Part shown: one piece after another, positions 1 to 8,847 of the stretch
Layout of the letters: each line of letters starts with the position of its first letter
Numbering within the stretch: position 1 is the first letter of the stretch
Source: an uncultured Ardenticatenia bacterium
Lineage (GTDB): Bacteria; Chloroflexota; Anaerolineae; 4572-78; NAK82
Direction: 5' to 3'
Length of the DNA: 64,000 bases
Assembly (NCBI GenBank): GCA_937127125.1
Contig: CAKZLO010000011.1
Coordinates: 92,059-156,058, forward strand
The notes under the pieces: model-generated
What the model was told of the DNA's origin: nothing
What the model saw: the letters and a program-made list of their open reading frames with translations, nothing else
The model's database searches: none
Program-made: the position numbers and the translations under genes

Positions 1-137
1 AAGAGGCGAAGATCACGGTCAATGCGCAAGCCGCCGATGTCGAGATGGATACCTGGATTGACCGGCGAAGCAACCCAAGCCATTGCAACCGTCAAAAGGA
101 TAATAAATACCAGGAGATTAATATCGCGTTGGCGCAT
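1..137 (-). CDS. secD: Protein translocase subunit SecD, N-terminal fragment (runs off the window)
   Basis: The minus strand opens with an ATG at 137 behind an AGAGG ribosome site and stays open to the window edge for 45 codons. The peptide has one N-terminal hydrophobic segment (residues about 7-25) followed by NPGIHLDIGGLRIDRDLR, which matches the start of the periplasmic part of SecD proteins in Chloroflexota-like bacteria. SecD works with SecF to help export through SecYEG. It is the same strand as prfA-prmC but separated by about 170 bases. The identification rests on this short N-terminus only, so it is moderate; the rest of the gene lies outside. Confidence 0.5.
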   Translation of the reverse strand, partial: MRQRDINLLVFIILLTVAMAWVASPVNPGIHLDIGGLRIDRDLRL

Positions 138-310
138 AATTGCCTCTGTTCGGTGGGATTGAGTGGCGCTATCATCGAAAGTGCCTCGCATTATAGCGCG
201 CCATAAAATCATGTGTCAAGTTTTCGTAGACATTCAAGACATCAGAACATCACCAGGCTGACCCATATAAGGAGAGAGCTCCTGTTACTCTCCGAAATGC
301 CCCCGTCTCA

Positions 311-1270
311 CTAGGCTGCAACCAGGACAAGGGCACGTTCAAGTCCAGCATAGTCGCGCTGGATGCTGACCTGAGCGCGGGGGAAGAGCGTGTATGCCAT
401 CTCTAGCACGGTTTCGGCCTGCGCAGCACCAATTTCCATGATGAAAAGCCCCCCTGGACATAGATGTTGTGGCATCTGCGTGAGCAACCGGCCAATGACA
501 TGCAAACCGTCTACACCACCATCCAGCGCAATACGCGGTTCCCATGCCAGAGCCAGTCTCGCCTCTAACATCTCCTCTCGAAGACGCCCCCTCATTACCC
601 GACAACGCACTGACGATCCGTTCTCTCCCTCCAGATCACCGACATTGATGGCACTTTGAGTCGTGGGGAGCTCATCCTTGCACAAATAGGGAGGGTTGGC
701 AAGCACTAGATCAAAGCTAGCTTGCAAGGGTGACAACAGATCTGTTTGCACAAACATCACCCGATCACTCACTCCGTGACGGTGGGCATTGTGTCGCGCC
801 AGTTGCAAAGCCTGGGCTGAGATATCGGTGGCGACGACACGCGCACGCGGCAGATGCACTGCCAAACTGATAGCCAACACACCACTTCCTGTGCCCACAT
901 CGGCAATCCACAGCGATTTGTTCCTGTCTGCCACGTGTTCCAGAGCCAGTTCGACCAATAGTTCCGTCTCCGGACGCGGTACAAGGACAGCCGGGGTGAC
1001 CGCGAAATCCAACCCGAAGAATTCTTTGTGACCTACTAGATAGGCTACCGGCTCATGAGAGCAGCGCCGATTTACCAGAGCTATGAAGCTTTCGAGCTGG
1101 CAGTCTTGGAGATGGTATTCCGGGTGGGCCAGCAGCCAGGCGCGCTCTCGCCCCAACACATGCGCTAACATCACCTGGGCATCCAGTGTTGGCGTAGCAC
1201 AGCCAACAGTGCTCAGCCGGGTATATGCCCAGGCAAGTGCTCTTGCTACCGTGGAACATTTGCCCGGCAT
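311..1270 (-). CDS. prmC: Release factor glutamine methyltransferase PrmC (HemK)
   Basis: SAM-dependent enzyme that methylates the glutamine of the GGQ motif in release factors RF1/RF2. The Rossmann core shows DVGTGSGVLAIS (SAM binding) and the NPPY catalytic motif that contacts the target glutamine; the N-terminal helical domain precedes it. An ATG at 1270 (319 aa), just after the prfA stop, is preferred; an in-frame TTG at 1306 would overlap prfA. It directly follows prfA, its substrate gene, an arrangement common in bacteria. Odd point: about 30 extra residues lie between NPPY and the usual EPRIALDGG segment, where most PrmC proteins have a short link. Family assignment is firm; only the start is uncertain. 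Confidence 0.93.
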   Translation of the reverse strand: MPGKCSTVARALAWAYTRLSTVGCATPTLDAQVMLAHVLGRERAWLLAHPEYHLQDCQLESFIALVNRRCSHEPVAYLVGHKEFFGLDFAVTPAVLVPRPETELLVELALEHVADRNKSLWIADVGTGSGVLAISLAVHLPRARVVATDISAQALQLARHNAHRHGVSDRVMFVQTDLLSPLQASFDLVLANPPYLCKDELPTTQSAINVGDLEGENGSSVRCRVMRGRLREEMLEARLALAWEPRIALDGGVDGLHVIGRLLTQMPQHLCPGGLFIMEIGAAQAETVLEMAYTLFPRAQVSIQRDYAGLERALVLVAA

Positions 1271-1280
1271 GAGACTCGGC

Positions 1281-2381
1281 TTATGCAACCTTTTGCTCGG
1301 CAACAATCTGCTCGAGTTTGGCGGCCTGATCCGCTAGGACAAGCGCTTCGAGCAGCTCGTCCAGATCGCCGTCCAGGATTTCCTGCAAGCGATAGCTGGT
1401 GAACCCGATGCGATGGTCGGTGACCCGATTTTGAGGAAAGTTGTACGTGCGAATCTTCTCGCTACGTTCGCCGGTGCCGATTTGAGAACGGCGCACGGCA
1501 CCTTGCTCCGCGGCTAGACGCTGCTGCTCCATCTCATACAGGCGCGCTCGTAGGATGGCCATGGCACGCAACCTGTTCTGCAATTGGGAACGCTCATCCT
1601 GGCATGTCACCACGATGCCCGTAGGCAGATGGGTGATGCGAATGGCCGAGTCCGTTGTGTTAACGGACTGCCCGCCAGCGCCCTGAGAGCGGAATACATC
1701 CACACGCAGATCGTCGGGATTGATCTGGACCTCTACCTCTTCCATCTCTGGCAATACGGCTACAGTTGCCGTGGAAGTATGAATGCGGCCACTCGCTTCT
1801 GTCTCAGGAACACGCTGTACGCGATGCACCCCGCTTTCATACTTGAGCCACGAGTAAGCACCTCGCCCCTGCACCTCGAGAATGATTTCCTTGAAGCCGC
1901 CGATTCCGGTGGGGTGACTGCTCAGGACCTGCGTCTTCCAACGACGCCTTTCGGCGTAACGGCTGTACATGCGGTACAAATCCGCAGCGAATAGTGCTGC
2001 CTCCTCGCCCCCGGTGCCGGCACGGATCTCGATGATGACATCCTTTTCATCGTTGGGATCCTTTGGTATCAACAGACGGCGCAACCGAGCCATGGTCATT
2101 TCTTCTTCGCCGCTCAGCCGCTCAATCTCTTCCTGAGCCAACGCCGCCATCTCCTCGTCCGGATGGTCATCCAGTAGCGCACGCGCTTCTTCCAGCTGTG
2201 CGTCGATGCAACGATAATGACGATAGAGCTGCACTAGCTCCTCGATCTCGGCCATCTCCTGGCTGTAGCGGCGCAACAATTCAGGATCGGTTGCCACCTG
2301 AGGGTCTGCCATTAGGTTGTTCAACTCTTCGTAGCGAGCTTCGACCGCTGCCAAGCGATCACGCAATGATTTATCCAACAT
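1281..2381 (-). CDS. prfA: Peptide chain release factor 1
   Basis: Class I release factor that reads UAA/UAG and triggers peptidyl-tRNA hydrolysis on the ribosome. The 366-aa length is normal. The GGQ motif is present in [14 protein letters not shown]. The recognition tripeptide sits in RVPETE, i.e. the P-x-T type of RF1, and not the SPF type of RF2. Coiled N-terminal helices, the central domain and the conserved Lys/Arg-rich C-terminal part (RVTDHRIG) are all visible. First gene of a prfA-prmC operon, with a plausible sigma-70 promoter just upstream (2414-2443). Confidence 0.96.
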   Translation of the reverse strand: MLDKSLRDRLAAVEARYEELNNLMADPQVATDPELLRRYSQEMAEIEELVQLYRHYRCIDAQLEEARALLDDHPDEEMAALAQEEIERLSGEEEMTMARLRRLLIPKDPNDEKDVIIEIRAGTGGEEAALFAADLYRMYSRYAERRRWKTQVLSSHPTGIGGFKEIILEVQGRGAYSWLKYESGVHRVQRVPETEASGRIHTSTATVAVLPEMEEVEVQINPDDLRVDVFRSQGAGGQSVNTTDSAIRITHLPTGIVVTCQDERSQLQNRLRAMAILRARLYEMEQQRLAAEQGAVRRSQIGTGERSEKIRTYNFPQNRVTDHRIGFTSYRLQEILDGDLDELLEALVLADQAAKLEQIVAEQKVA

Positions 2382-2413
2382 TTATCAAACGCCTTTATCA
2401 CGGTAGTGATTCT

Positions 2414-2443
2414 ATCATAATACTCCGGCTGCCTTTCCGTCAA
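2414..2443 (-). promoter_or_regulatory. Predicted sigma-70 promoter of prfA-prmC
   Basis: On the minus strand a TTGACG -35 element (2438-2443) and a TATGAT -10 element (2414-2419) are separated by 18 bases, about 30 bases before the prfA start. Sequence match only. Confidence 0.5.
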
Positions 2444-2635
2444 AAGCGCCCGCTTCATGAGAAAACAGTTGCCGCGCTAGCATCCACATCCCCCGGCGAA
2501 ATGGATTCGCTCATCCCGTGCTGACGCAACGATAGCGGTGCCAGCAACCGGTTTGGCAGACAATCCTGCACAAGATATATAAGCAAGTTGCTCAAGTTAT
2601 GACAATAATTCTTCTCATGTTATGTCCATTTTGTA

Positions 2636-2663
2636 TTGCAAAATTAAGTTACTGTAGTATAAT
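2636..2663 (+). promoter_or_regulatory. Predicted sigma-70 promoter of the LysM gene
   Basis: TTGCAA (2636-2641), 16-base spacer and a perfect TATAAT (2658-2663). It would give a leader of roughly 105 bases before the LysM start codon. The remaining part of the 394-base gap after prfA shows nothing else that I can support. Confidence 0.6.
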
Positions 2664-2775
2664 AGAGTCACAATCTATGGAAATGGGCGATCGGCACAGC
2701 CGAGAAGGCCTCTGGATTATCGGGTTGCGCACTGTTGACACTGCAGAGTGACACAAAGACAAGGAGGGTGTTCCT

Positions 2776-3210
2776 ATGCGGGGAAAGTGGCTGCTTATCA
2801 TAGGATTGGTCCTGTTGTTACAGGCGTTGTGGGTACCAGCCTCACAAGCAGCGCCGCCGATATCGGGATGGGGCTGGGATGATGGCTTTTGGCATCGCGT
2901 GAGGTGGGGTGAAACCTTGTCCTCCATTGGATGGCTCTACGGCGTCAACCCCTACACTATTTGTGCAGTCAATGGATTGGCCAATTGCAACTTCGTCTAC
3001 GCCGGACAGCTTCTGTGGATTCCCGGTGGCAGGGGCTATTATGCCAGACCGTGGCCTTGTGCTGCATATTATGTAGCGCGTTGGGGTGACACGCTGACCG
3101 GCATTGCCAGATGGTACGGGGTGAACCCCTGGAGCATCGCGCGCGCCAACCATATTTACGATCTCAACCGAATATATGCTGGTCAGAGGTTGTGCATCCC
3201 CTCCTGGTGA
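2776..3210 (+). CDS. Secreted protein with two LysM domains
   Basis: A 144-aa exported protein that consists of a signal peptide (hydrophobic residues about 5-22, AQA-like cleavage region SQAAPP) followed by two LysM modules, residues about 40-84 and 97-142. Both show the expected pattern: WGETLSSIGWLYGVNPYTI...GQLLWIP and WGDTLTGIARWYGVNPWSI...GQRLCIP. LysM binds N-acetylglucosamine-containing glycans, so cell-wall or extracellular glycan attachment is likely; no catalytic domain is present. Start is well supported by AAGGAGGG at 2761-2767. Stand-alone gene with its own promoter. Confidence 0.9.
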   Translation: MRGKWLLIIGLVLLLQALWVPASQAAPPISGWGWDDGFWHRVRWGETLSSIGWLYGVNPYTICAVNGLANCNFVYAGQLLWIPGGRGYYARPWPCAAYYVARWGDTLTGIARWYGVNPWSIARANHIYDLNRIYAGQRLCIPSW

Positions 3211-3529
3211 GGTCGAGCGCAACTTGCCAAGCGAACAGAGCCGAAAGCTCTCCTTGTTCTGACCGCACGTTATCTTGAGTCGCAAGCCGGAGAATCTCAT
3301 CCTGGCGATCTCACGCCGTGGAAGGCCTCCAGCTTGCTTATTCCCTGAATCCCCAAAAATCAAAATTTATCCCTTTCTCACGCTCCACCAGCGCATCGGG
3401 CATAGTTTCGTGGCCCGCAATGGCGAATATCCCCTTGTCAGTCTCATGTCCTCCGTGTAGCATATTATTCGTACAGTGCCCTGTGGATCTCATTTGCGAC
3501 ACAGTTTAGTAGAGTAGAGGGTCGATACA
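3211..3529. other. Non-coding gap with one weak promoter candidate
   Basis: About 320 bases with no credible ORF or RNA gene. A possible plus-strand promoter, TTGTCA (3435-3440), 17 bases, TAGCAT (3458-3463), lies 67 bases before the radical SAM gene. No clear terminator hairpin with a T-tract follows the LysM gene. Confidence 0.4.
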
Positions 3530-5020
3530 ATGAGAGTCCTTCTGATCTATCCCGAATTTCCGGATACCTTCTGGAGCTTCAAGCATGCGCTGCGTTTTGT
3601 GCGCAAGAAAGCCAGTGCTCCCCCCTTGGGATTGATCACGGTGGCTGCTATGTTGCCTCGTGATTGGGAACTGCGCTTGGTGGACATGAACGTCCGGTCA
3701 TTGACGGCTGATGACCTCGCCTGGGCCGATATGGTTTTCATCAGTGCTATGACGGTACAGCGTGAAGCGGCACGCACAGTCATTGGTCGCTGCAAAGAGG
3801 CTGGCATCCGCGTAGTGGCTGGTGGTCCGCTCTTCACGGGCGAGTATGAGGATTTCCCTGAGGTGGACCATTTTGTGCTCAACGAGGCAGAGTTGACCCT
3901 GCCACCATTTCTGGAGGACTTGGCCAGGGGGACGCCCCAGCGCCTGTACCGTACTGAGGCATTTGCTGACATGCATCAGACGCCGGTGCCGCGTTGGGAT
4001 CTGCTCGACCTGAAGCGTTATGCCACGATGAGCGTGCAATTCTCTCGTGGATGCCCCTTTAACTGCGATTTCTGCAACGTGACAGCGTTATTGGGACACA
4101 AAGTGCGCACCAAGACGGCAAAGCAAATTATCGCCGAGCTGGATGCCCTCTACGCGCTGGGGTGGCGTGATGGTGTCTTCTTCGTGGACGACAATTTCAT
4201 CGGCAATAAGCGGCAACTCAAGCAAGAAATTCTGCCGGCTCTCATTGATTGGCGCAAGGACAAGGTGGGTTTGCCCTTCACCACTGAGGTTTCCATCAAC
4301 CTGGCAGACGATGAAGAGCTGGTACGTTTGATGACCGAGGCAGGCTTTGAAACTGTCTTTGTAGGCATCGAGACACCTAACGAGGAGAGCTTGAGTGAAT
4401 GTGGCAAGAATCAAAACCGCCATCGAGATTTGCTCGCCTCCGTAAAGCGCCTGCAGCGGGCCGGCTTGGCAGTTATGGGTGGTTTCATCATCGGGTTTGA
4501 CAGCGACACCCCTTCAGTTTTTCAACAGCAAATTGAATTTATTCAACAGAGTGGCATTGTCGCTGCAATGGTTGGTCTGTTACAGGCTCCAGTGGGCACA
4601 CGTTTGTATGAACGCCTGAAACAAGAAGGACGCCTGCTATCGAAAATGTCTGGTGACAATGTGGATGGTTCTATCAATTTCATTCCACGTATGAACCTGG
4701 AGGTATTGCGCGAGGGATACCGCTTCATCCTGGCCCACATCTACGCGCCAGAGCACTACTATACGCGTGTGCGCACTTTTCTAAGTGAATACCAGCCTCC
4801 GCGTGTGAGGAGTCGCATCGGCTTAGAACACGTTTTGGGGTTCTTGCGCACAATCTATCACCTGGGCATTCGCGAAGCGGAGCGTGTCTATTACTGGCGT
4901 CTCTTTTTCTGGACGTTATTGCATCGCCCTCGCCTATTCCCTACTGCAATAACGCTTGCAGTCTACGGTTATCACTTCCGGCGTGTCTGTCAGGCGGTCA
5001 CCGGATTGGGCTGCCGATGA
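3530..5020 (+). CDS. B12-binding-domain radical SAM protein, DUF4070 type
   Basis: 496 aa. N-terminal Rossmann-like cobalamin-binding domain (about 1-140, starting MRVLLIYPEFP), then a radical SAM barrel whose cluster motif CPFNCDFC is at about residues 173-180, then a C-terminal DUF4070-like region. The start resembles the HpnP/hopanoid C-2 methylase and related B12-radical SAM families (YPEFP, FWSFK, APPLGL). The base-off DxHxxG cobalamin motif is not visible. The substrate is unknown; no hopanoid genes are nearby, so HpnP function is not claimed. Ribosome site AGAGGGT before the ATG. Likely cytoplasmic or membrane-associated; the last about 70 residues are basic-aromatic. Confidence 0.85.
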   Translation: MRVLLIYPEFPDTFWSFKHALRFVRKKASAPPLGLITVAAMLPRDWELRLVDMNVRSLTADDLAWADMVFISAMTVQREAARTVIGRCKEAGIRVVAGGPLFTGEYEDFPEVDHFVLNEAELTLPPFLEDLARGTPQRLYRTEAFADMHQTPVPRWDLLDLKRYATMSVQFSRGCPFNCDFCNVTALLGHKVRTKTAKQIIAELDALYALGWRDGVFFVDDNFIGNKRQLKQEILPALIDWRKDKVGLPFTTEVSINLADDEELVRLMTEAGFETVFVGIETPNEESLSECGKNQNRHRDLLASVKRLQRAGLAVMGGFIIGFDSDTPSVFQQQIEFIQQSGIVAAMVGLLQAPVGTRLYERLKQEGRLLSKMSGDNVDGSINFIPRMNLEVLREGYRFILAHIYAPEHYYTRVRTFLSEYQPPRVRSRIGLEHVLGFLRTIYHLGIREAERVYYWRLFFWTLLHRPRLFPTAITLAVYGYHFRRVCQAVTGLGCR

Positions 5021-5532
5021 GGAGGGAACTCCCTACACGAGGTGATCATAGGTAGGCACAACGGATAGGGCCCGGCACGGCCAGAAAATCACCGATGCGT
5101 TGCAAGAACTGCGCATAGCCATGGCCAAGCAGGCCGCCGAAGGCGTAGGTTGAGGCTGCCACGCACCAGCACACAATGGTGCAATCAGGGCCGCTTGTGT
5201 CTCAAGCCCACCACCTCTTTGGAGCGCTGCCGGCAATGCATGGACCTTCGTTCTCTGAAAGAGCAAGTCAACCTGGTCGCGCTGGTGGGCCAGGGCAAGC
5301 GTCTGCGCTGTGGTGTCGCTTCAAGGACATAGTCCCATCTTCCTCAATAATTCATGCCGGGTTGATGAGACCCATGCGCTTGACGCCACTCTAGCCCGTT
5401 ACTGCAGGGAGTCCATATTACTGTGCGGTAGAGAAGCCATTACAGCGTCGCAGGAGTTACCGGCTAGCGGCCCGATGATACTCGTTCATTGCGGCCAGTT
5501 TTTGCAACCGTTCCACTGTTCTGTTGCCCATT
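5021..5532. other. Gap without a recognisable gene
   Basis: 512 bases between the convergent radical SAM and cobT genes. Several short ORFs occur on both strands but none has a ribosome site, a family resemblance or a credible length. The plus frame near 5150-5332 holds a Cys-rich patch (LERCRQCMDLRS) that could be a relic of a decayed gene; this is weak. No terminator hairpin stands out. Confidence 0.4.
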
Positions 5533-6585
5533 CTACTGCCTGTCCGAAACCCCTGCCTCGGCGAAAGTGGCCATCTCGCTGAGAATCTTGCAGGCAGCTT
5601 CGACTAAGAAAATCCCTATCGCTGCACCAGTGCCCTCGCCCAGCCGCATATCCAAATCTACCAACGGCACCAGGCCTAGCCAGGTGAGCATTGCCTGGTG
5701 GCCGGGTTCCTGCGAACGGTGAGCGGCGATAAGATAGGGTCGCACCTGTGGCGCAATGGCAACAGCGATCATAGCCGCCGCGGTTGAGATAAAGCCATCT
5801 ACCATCACCGGACGACGATGAGCGGCAGCCCCGAGCATAACACCAGCCATTCCGCCGATCTCAAAGCCACCCAGCTTAGCCAGTACATCCAGGCCATCAA
5901 AGGGATCGACGCGGTTGACCGAGAGGGCACGTTGCACAGCCAAGATTTTGCGCGCCAAGCCTGCCTCGTCCGCACCACTGCCACGCCCTACCACTTCGGT
6001 TGCCGAGCGGCCGGTGAGCGCTGCAGCGATAGCAGCTGCAGGTGTGGAGTTTCCAATGCCCATCTCGCCAACTCCGACAACGTCTAGTCCGCGTGCGATC
6101 TCTGACTCGACCACTTCGATGCCGGCTTCAATCGACTGGACTGCCTGCTGACGCGTCATAGCCGCACCGCGTGCGATGTTCGCAGTGCCAGGCGCGATTT
6201 TCTTGACCACCAACTCCGGATGCCGCTCCAAGTTGGTCGCCACACCCATGTCTACCACCACGACACGCGCTCCAACATGGTGTGCTAGCACGTTGATGCC
6301 GGCACCACCGCGCAAGAAGTTATACACCATTTGGGCAGTAACTTCCTGCGGATAGACATTGACTCCTTCCGTCACAACTCCATGGTCACCCGCCATCGTG
6401 ACGATCACTTTGTGCTCGATGCGAGGTTGTGCCTTGCCAGTAATCCCAGCCACATGGATAGAAAGAGCCTCTAAGCGCCCCAAGCTACCTCGCGGTTTGG
6501 TCAGGTTGTCTTGGCGCGTACGTGCCGTTGCCATAGCTGCTTCGTCTAGAGGACCAATCTGCGCGATGGTATGCTCTAATGACAT
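5533..6585 (-). CDS. cobT: Nicotinate-nucleotide--dimethylbenzimidazole phosphoribosyltransferase CobT
   Basis: Makes alpha-ribazole 5'-phosphate from nicotinate mononucleotide and dimethylbenzimidazole, for the lower ligand loop of cobalamin. 350 aa from the ATG at 6585, normal for the family. Visible landmarks: LTKPRGSLGRLE near the N-terminus, AGDHGV, GEMGIGNSTPA, and near the C-terminus RLGEGTGA, which carries the catalytic glutamate. A TTG at 6597 is an alternative start, but GAGGAGG lies only one base from it. No other cobalamin-synthesis gene is in the window; the two flanking radical SAM proteins have cobalamin-binding-type domains, so a functional link is possible. I found no cobalamin riboswitch upstream. 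Confidence 0.94.
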   Translation of the reverse strand: MSLEHTIAQIGPLDEAAMATARTRQDNLTKPRGSLGRLEALSIHVAGITGKAQPRIEHKVIVTMAGDHGVVTEGVNVYPQEVTAQMVYNFLRGGAGINVLAHHVGARVVVVDMGVATNLERHPELVVKKIAPGTANIARGAAMTRQQAVQSIEAGIEVVESEIARGLDVVGVGEMGIGNSTPAAAIAAALTGRSATEVVGRGSGADEAGLARKILAVQRALSVNRVDPFDGLDVLAKLGGFEIGGMAGVMLGAAAHRRPVMVDGFISTAAAMIAVAIAPQVRPYLIAAHRSQEPGHQAMLTWLGLVPLVDLDMRLGEGTGAAIGIFLVEAACKILSEMATFAEAGVSDRQ

Positions 6586-7050
6586 CGTAATGAACAAGCC
6601 TCCTCATCTATGATGGTGATACAGATTCCGGTTCACTCTATTGGCTGATTCCAGAGAGTGTGTCTATGAGCATGCGTCGACACACGCAATACACCAATGA
6701 TTTTTGCCCTTTCCATCACGGTCTCGACGACAACTAAACTCTGCAATTGTGCATTGAGTCACCCATGCTTTTCCAAGATAGCTGTAGGCCGAAGCAAGGG
6801 GACATTCGGCGACAAGGCAACCTCACCAGACGTGGCAGCCAGACAGGACGCATAATGTACTGAAAATGTGCTGACAAATCAAGTTAGTGAGGGAGATGCC
6901 TACGCGACATCGCTTACTCTATCCTCAAGAGGTTATGTCATACACGCATCCAGTCCTCGCCAGAAATCCGATGACGGCAGTCGCTTTATATGATACTATG
7001 TGAAGTGTAGTGAGGGGAATATTGAGATAGCATCACTGCAGAAAGGTGGG
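6586..7050. other. Divergent intergenic region, no gene found
   Basis: About 465 bases between cobT and the BNR gene, which diverge. Two small inverted repeats are visible: GTGTGTC / GACACAC (6658-6664, 6679-6685) and GCCGAA / TTCGGC (6788-6793, 6805-6810). Neither matches a riboswitch class I recognise. An AT-rich block near 6985-7000 could hold the BNR-gene promoter. Confidence 0.35.
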
Positions 7051-8274
7051 ATGAAGATGATGATCAAGGGAATGCAGATCGCTATCCGGGTTTTCCTGTT
7101 TATACTGATATTGATCGCTGGCACTGCGAGTGCTCTTGTGGTTGGTGAGAGTGCTGGAACAGCGATGGCGAATCTATCCAATGTCTCGGTTCAGGCAATG
7201 GCGCGTGTCGCAGCAAGCGATGTTATGTACGCTGCGCTGACAGGTGGCAATCAACCGACCGGCGTCTACCGATCAACCGACAACGGCATCACCTGGCAGC
7301 TGGTCAGCTCCGGGCCAGGCGCTGTGATCAATGCGTTGGCAGTACATCCGCTGCAGCACGAAATCGTCTACGCAGGCACTACCGGAGGAGCCCTTGAGGT
7401 TGCAGCAAGTCTGTGGTACAGCAATGACGGCGGCTCCACCTGGCGACAATTTGAGCTTGGATTGCCAGCCAATGCATATGGTATTGTGCCAGCCGTGACA
7501 TCTCTCGTGGTGGATCGTGCTCAGCCCCATATCCTGTATGTGGGCACTGATGGTCAAGGGGTCTATCGTTTCGAGGTAGGACGCAATTACTACGAACTGA
7601 TCGGCGGCTTGTCGCTCTACAATGCCTATGTGCGCAGCCTGGTGCTGGCATCCGATGGCAAGCTCTATGCGGTGACCAATGAGGGTGTGTTCGTGAGCAG
7701 CGGTGGCGATTGGCAGCGTCTGAACAACTTGCCAGAGTTGCCGGTGAGCTTGGCTGTATCGCCTACCAATCCACAAGTTCTATATGCCGGTGGCAGCTCC
7801 ATGGGCATCAGTCGGAGCACAGATGGTGGGCAGAGCTGGCAGTTGGTGAATTCGGGGATGCTTATGGTGCCGGGTGCTGCGTTGCGCGTGACTGCCTTGG
7901 CCGTAGACGAGAACAATCCCAATCGCGTGGTTGCGGCAACTGTGTTCGGCTTGGGCGGGCGTTTGGTGGGCAGCACCTTGTATGAGAGCTACGATGGAGG
8001 CCTTAACTGGGTCAAGGCTGCCGATGTCCAAGGCGTGGTCAATCAGCTGACGATAAACCAGGGCGTTTTGTATGCTGCTGCTGCGAATGGGTTGACACGC
8101 CTAGGCGAAGCGCCTCAGTCAGCGCAAGTGCCTCTCTGGTCTGAATGGGCGAAGTTGCGCAACCCAACTGGAGTGCAGATCCTGATCCTGATCCTGACAC
8201 TTGCGTTCGCCAGTTTGGTGCTGGCTTGGCGTCGGGAGTGGTTTCAGCGTCGTGCGTCCTGTTCCGCGTGCTAA
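7051..8274 (+). CDS. Exported BNR/sortilin-type beta-propeller protein
   Basis: A 407-aa envelope protein of unknown role. An N-terminal hydrophobic segment (about 9-30) acts as a signal or anchor. The body carries repeated propeller blades with Asp-box-like motifs: YRSTDNGITWQLV, WYSNDGGSTWRQF, SRSTDGGQSWQLV and YESYDGGLNWVKA, each with the S/Y-x-D-x-G-x-x-W core. A second hydrophobic segment (about 380-400) followed by RREWFQRR anchors the C-terminus, so the propeller is probably outside the membrane. These motifs occur in glycosyl hydrolases, VPS10 domains and YCF48-like assembly factors; no catalytic residues can be assigned. Start chosen at 7051 (or the ATG at 7057), behind GAAAGGTGG; an upstream in-frame ATG at 7000 has no ribosome site. 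Confidence 0.8.
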   Translation: MKMMIKGMQIAIRVFLFILILIAGTASALVVGESAGTAMANLSNVSVQAMARVAASDVMYAALTGGNQPTGVYRSTDNGITWQLVSSGPGAVINALAVHPLQHEIVYAGTTGGALEVAASLWYSNDGGSTWRQFELGLPANAYGIVPAVTSLVVDRAQPHILYVGTDGQGVYRFEVGRNYYELIGGLSLYNAYVRSLVLASDGKLYAVTNEGVFVSSGGDWQRLNNLPELPVSLAVSPTNPQVLYAGGSSMGISRSTDGGQSWQLVNSGMLMVPGAALRVTALAVDENNPNRVVAATVFGLGGRLVGSTLYESYDGGLNWVKAADVQGVVNQLTINQGVLYAAAANGLTRLGEAPQSAQVPLWSEWAKLRNPTGVQILILILTLAFASLVLAWRREWFQRRASCSAC

Positions 8275-8359
8275 GTGACTGCCTGGCAGGGAGTGATTGA
8301 GCGAAGTCCTTACTGCTCGGCAAGCCGACAATCGAATTGGTAAGAAGACATGAATAAGA

Positions 8360-8391
8360 GGGAGCCTCCCACAGTTATGTGGGGGGCTTCC
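8360..8391. terminator. Strong inverted repeat, possible terminator
   Basis: A 13-base arm (8360-8372) and its near-complement (8379-8391) form a GC-rich hairpin with a six-base loop. There is no T-tract on the plus strand; on the minus strand the sequence after it is T-rich, so it could end the tRNA-Arg transcript as well as the BNR gene. Confidence 0.5.
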
Positions 8392-8509
8392 GACTCTCTG
8401 TCCTTGCGCTCGTCTTGTGCTGGATTGAGCCGCGAAGAAGGCATCATCCTACTAGGCTCACTTCACCCCTCTATGAATGCGCGGATCAGTTCCCCATATT
8501 GTGCTCAAG

Positions 8510-8583
8510 CGCCCCTGGCGGGATTCGAACCCACGACACGCGGTTTAGGAAACCGCTGCTCTATCCTTCTGAGCTACAGGGGC
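8510..8583 (-). tRNA. tRNA-Arg (anticodon CCT)
   Basis: Complete 74-base cloverleaf on the minus strand: acceptor GCCCCTG/CAGGGGC with discriminator G, D-arm with AGCTCAGAAGGATAGAGC, anticodon stem GCGGT/ACCGC with loop TTCCTAA, and T-arm GTGGGTTCGAATCCCGC. Anticodon CCT reads AGG (Arg). The 3' CCA is not encoded. Confidence 0.96.
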
Positions 8584-8596
8584 ATATGCGAGGATG

Positions 8597-8625
8597 ATTG
8601 TATGTTTCCTCAGGCCGCTTGTCAA
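8597..8625 (-). promoter_or_regulatory. Promoter of tRNA-Arg
   Basis: Minus-strand TTGACA (8620-8625), 17-base spacer, TACAAT (8597-8602), placed 13 bases before the tRNA 5' end. Near-consensus and correctly spaced. Confidence 0.75.
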
Positions 8626-8847
8626 CCGCACCCTAGCCCTGGCAGCTGATCACACAACGTGCATCTCATCAGGCATCCATAGTGTTATACCAAATGGGTG
8701 ACAACACATTCTTGTGAGAACGCCGATAGCGTCGACACCATTGTCTGTCGCTGAAGGCTTCCACCAAAGTAGTGTGCTTTTGATACTTTCTGGCGCTTTT
8801 ATGCTTCATAATCAGAATCAGAACGCAGGAGGGCCAGAAGAGCCATT

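Noticed and set aside
2063..2524. 153-aa plus-strand ORF opposite the start of prfA
   Set aside because: Mostly antisense to a firmly identified gene, Pro/Arg/Ser-rich, no ribosome site.
5457..5531. 24-codon ORF right after cobT on the minus strand
   Set aside because: It has an ATG two bases past the cobT stop, but it is too short, with no ribosome site of its own and no recognisable motif.
6598..6700. Cobalamin riboswitch in front of cobT
   Set aside because: No B12-box-like sequence or its arrangement was found on the minus strand.
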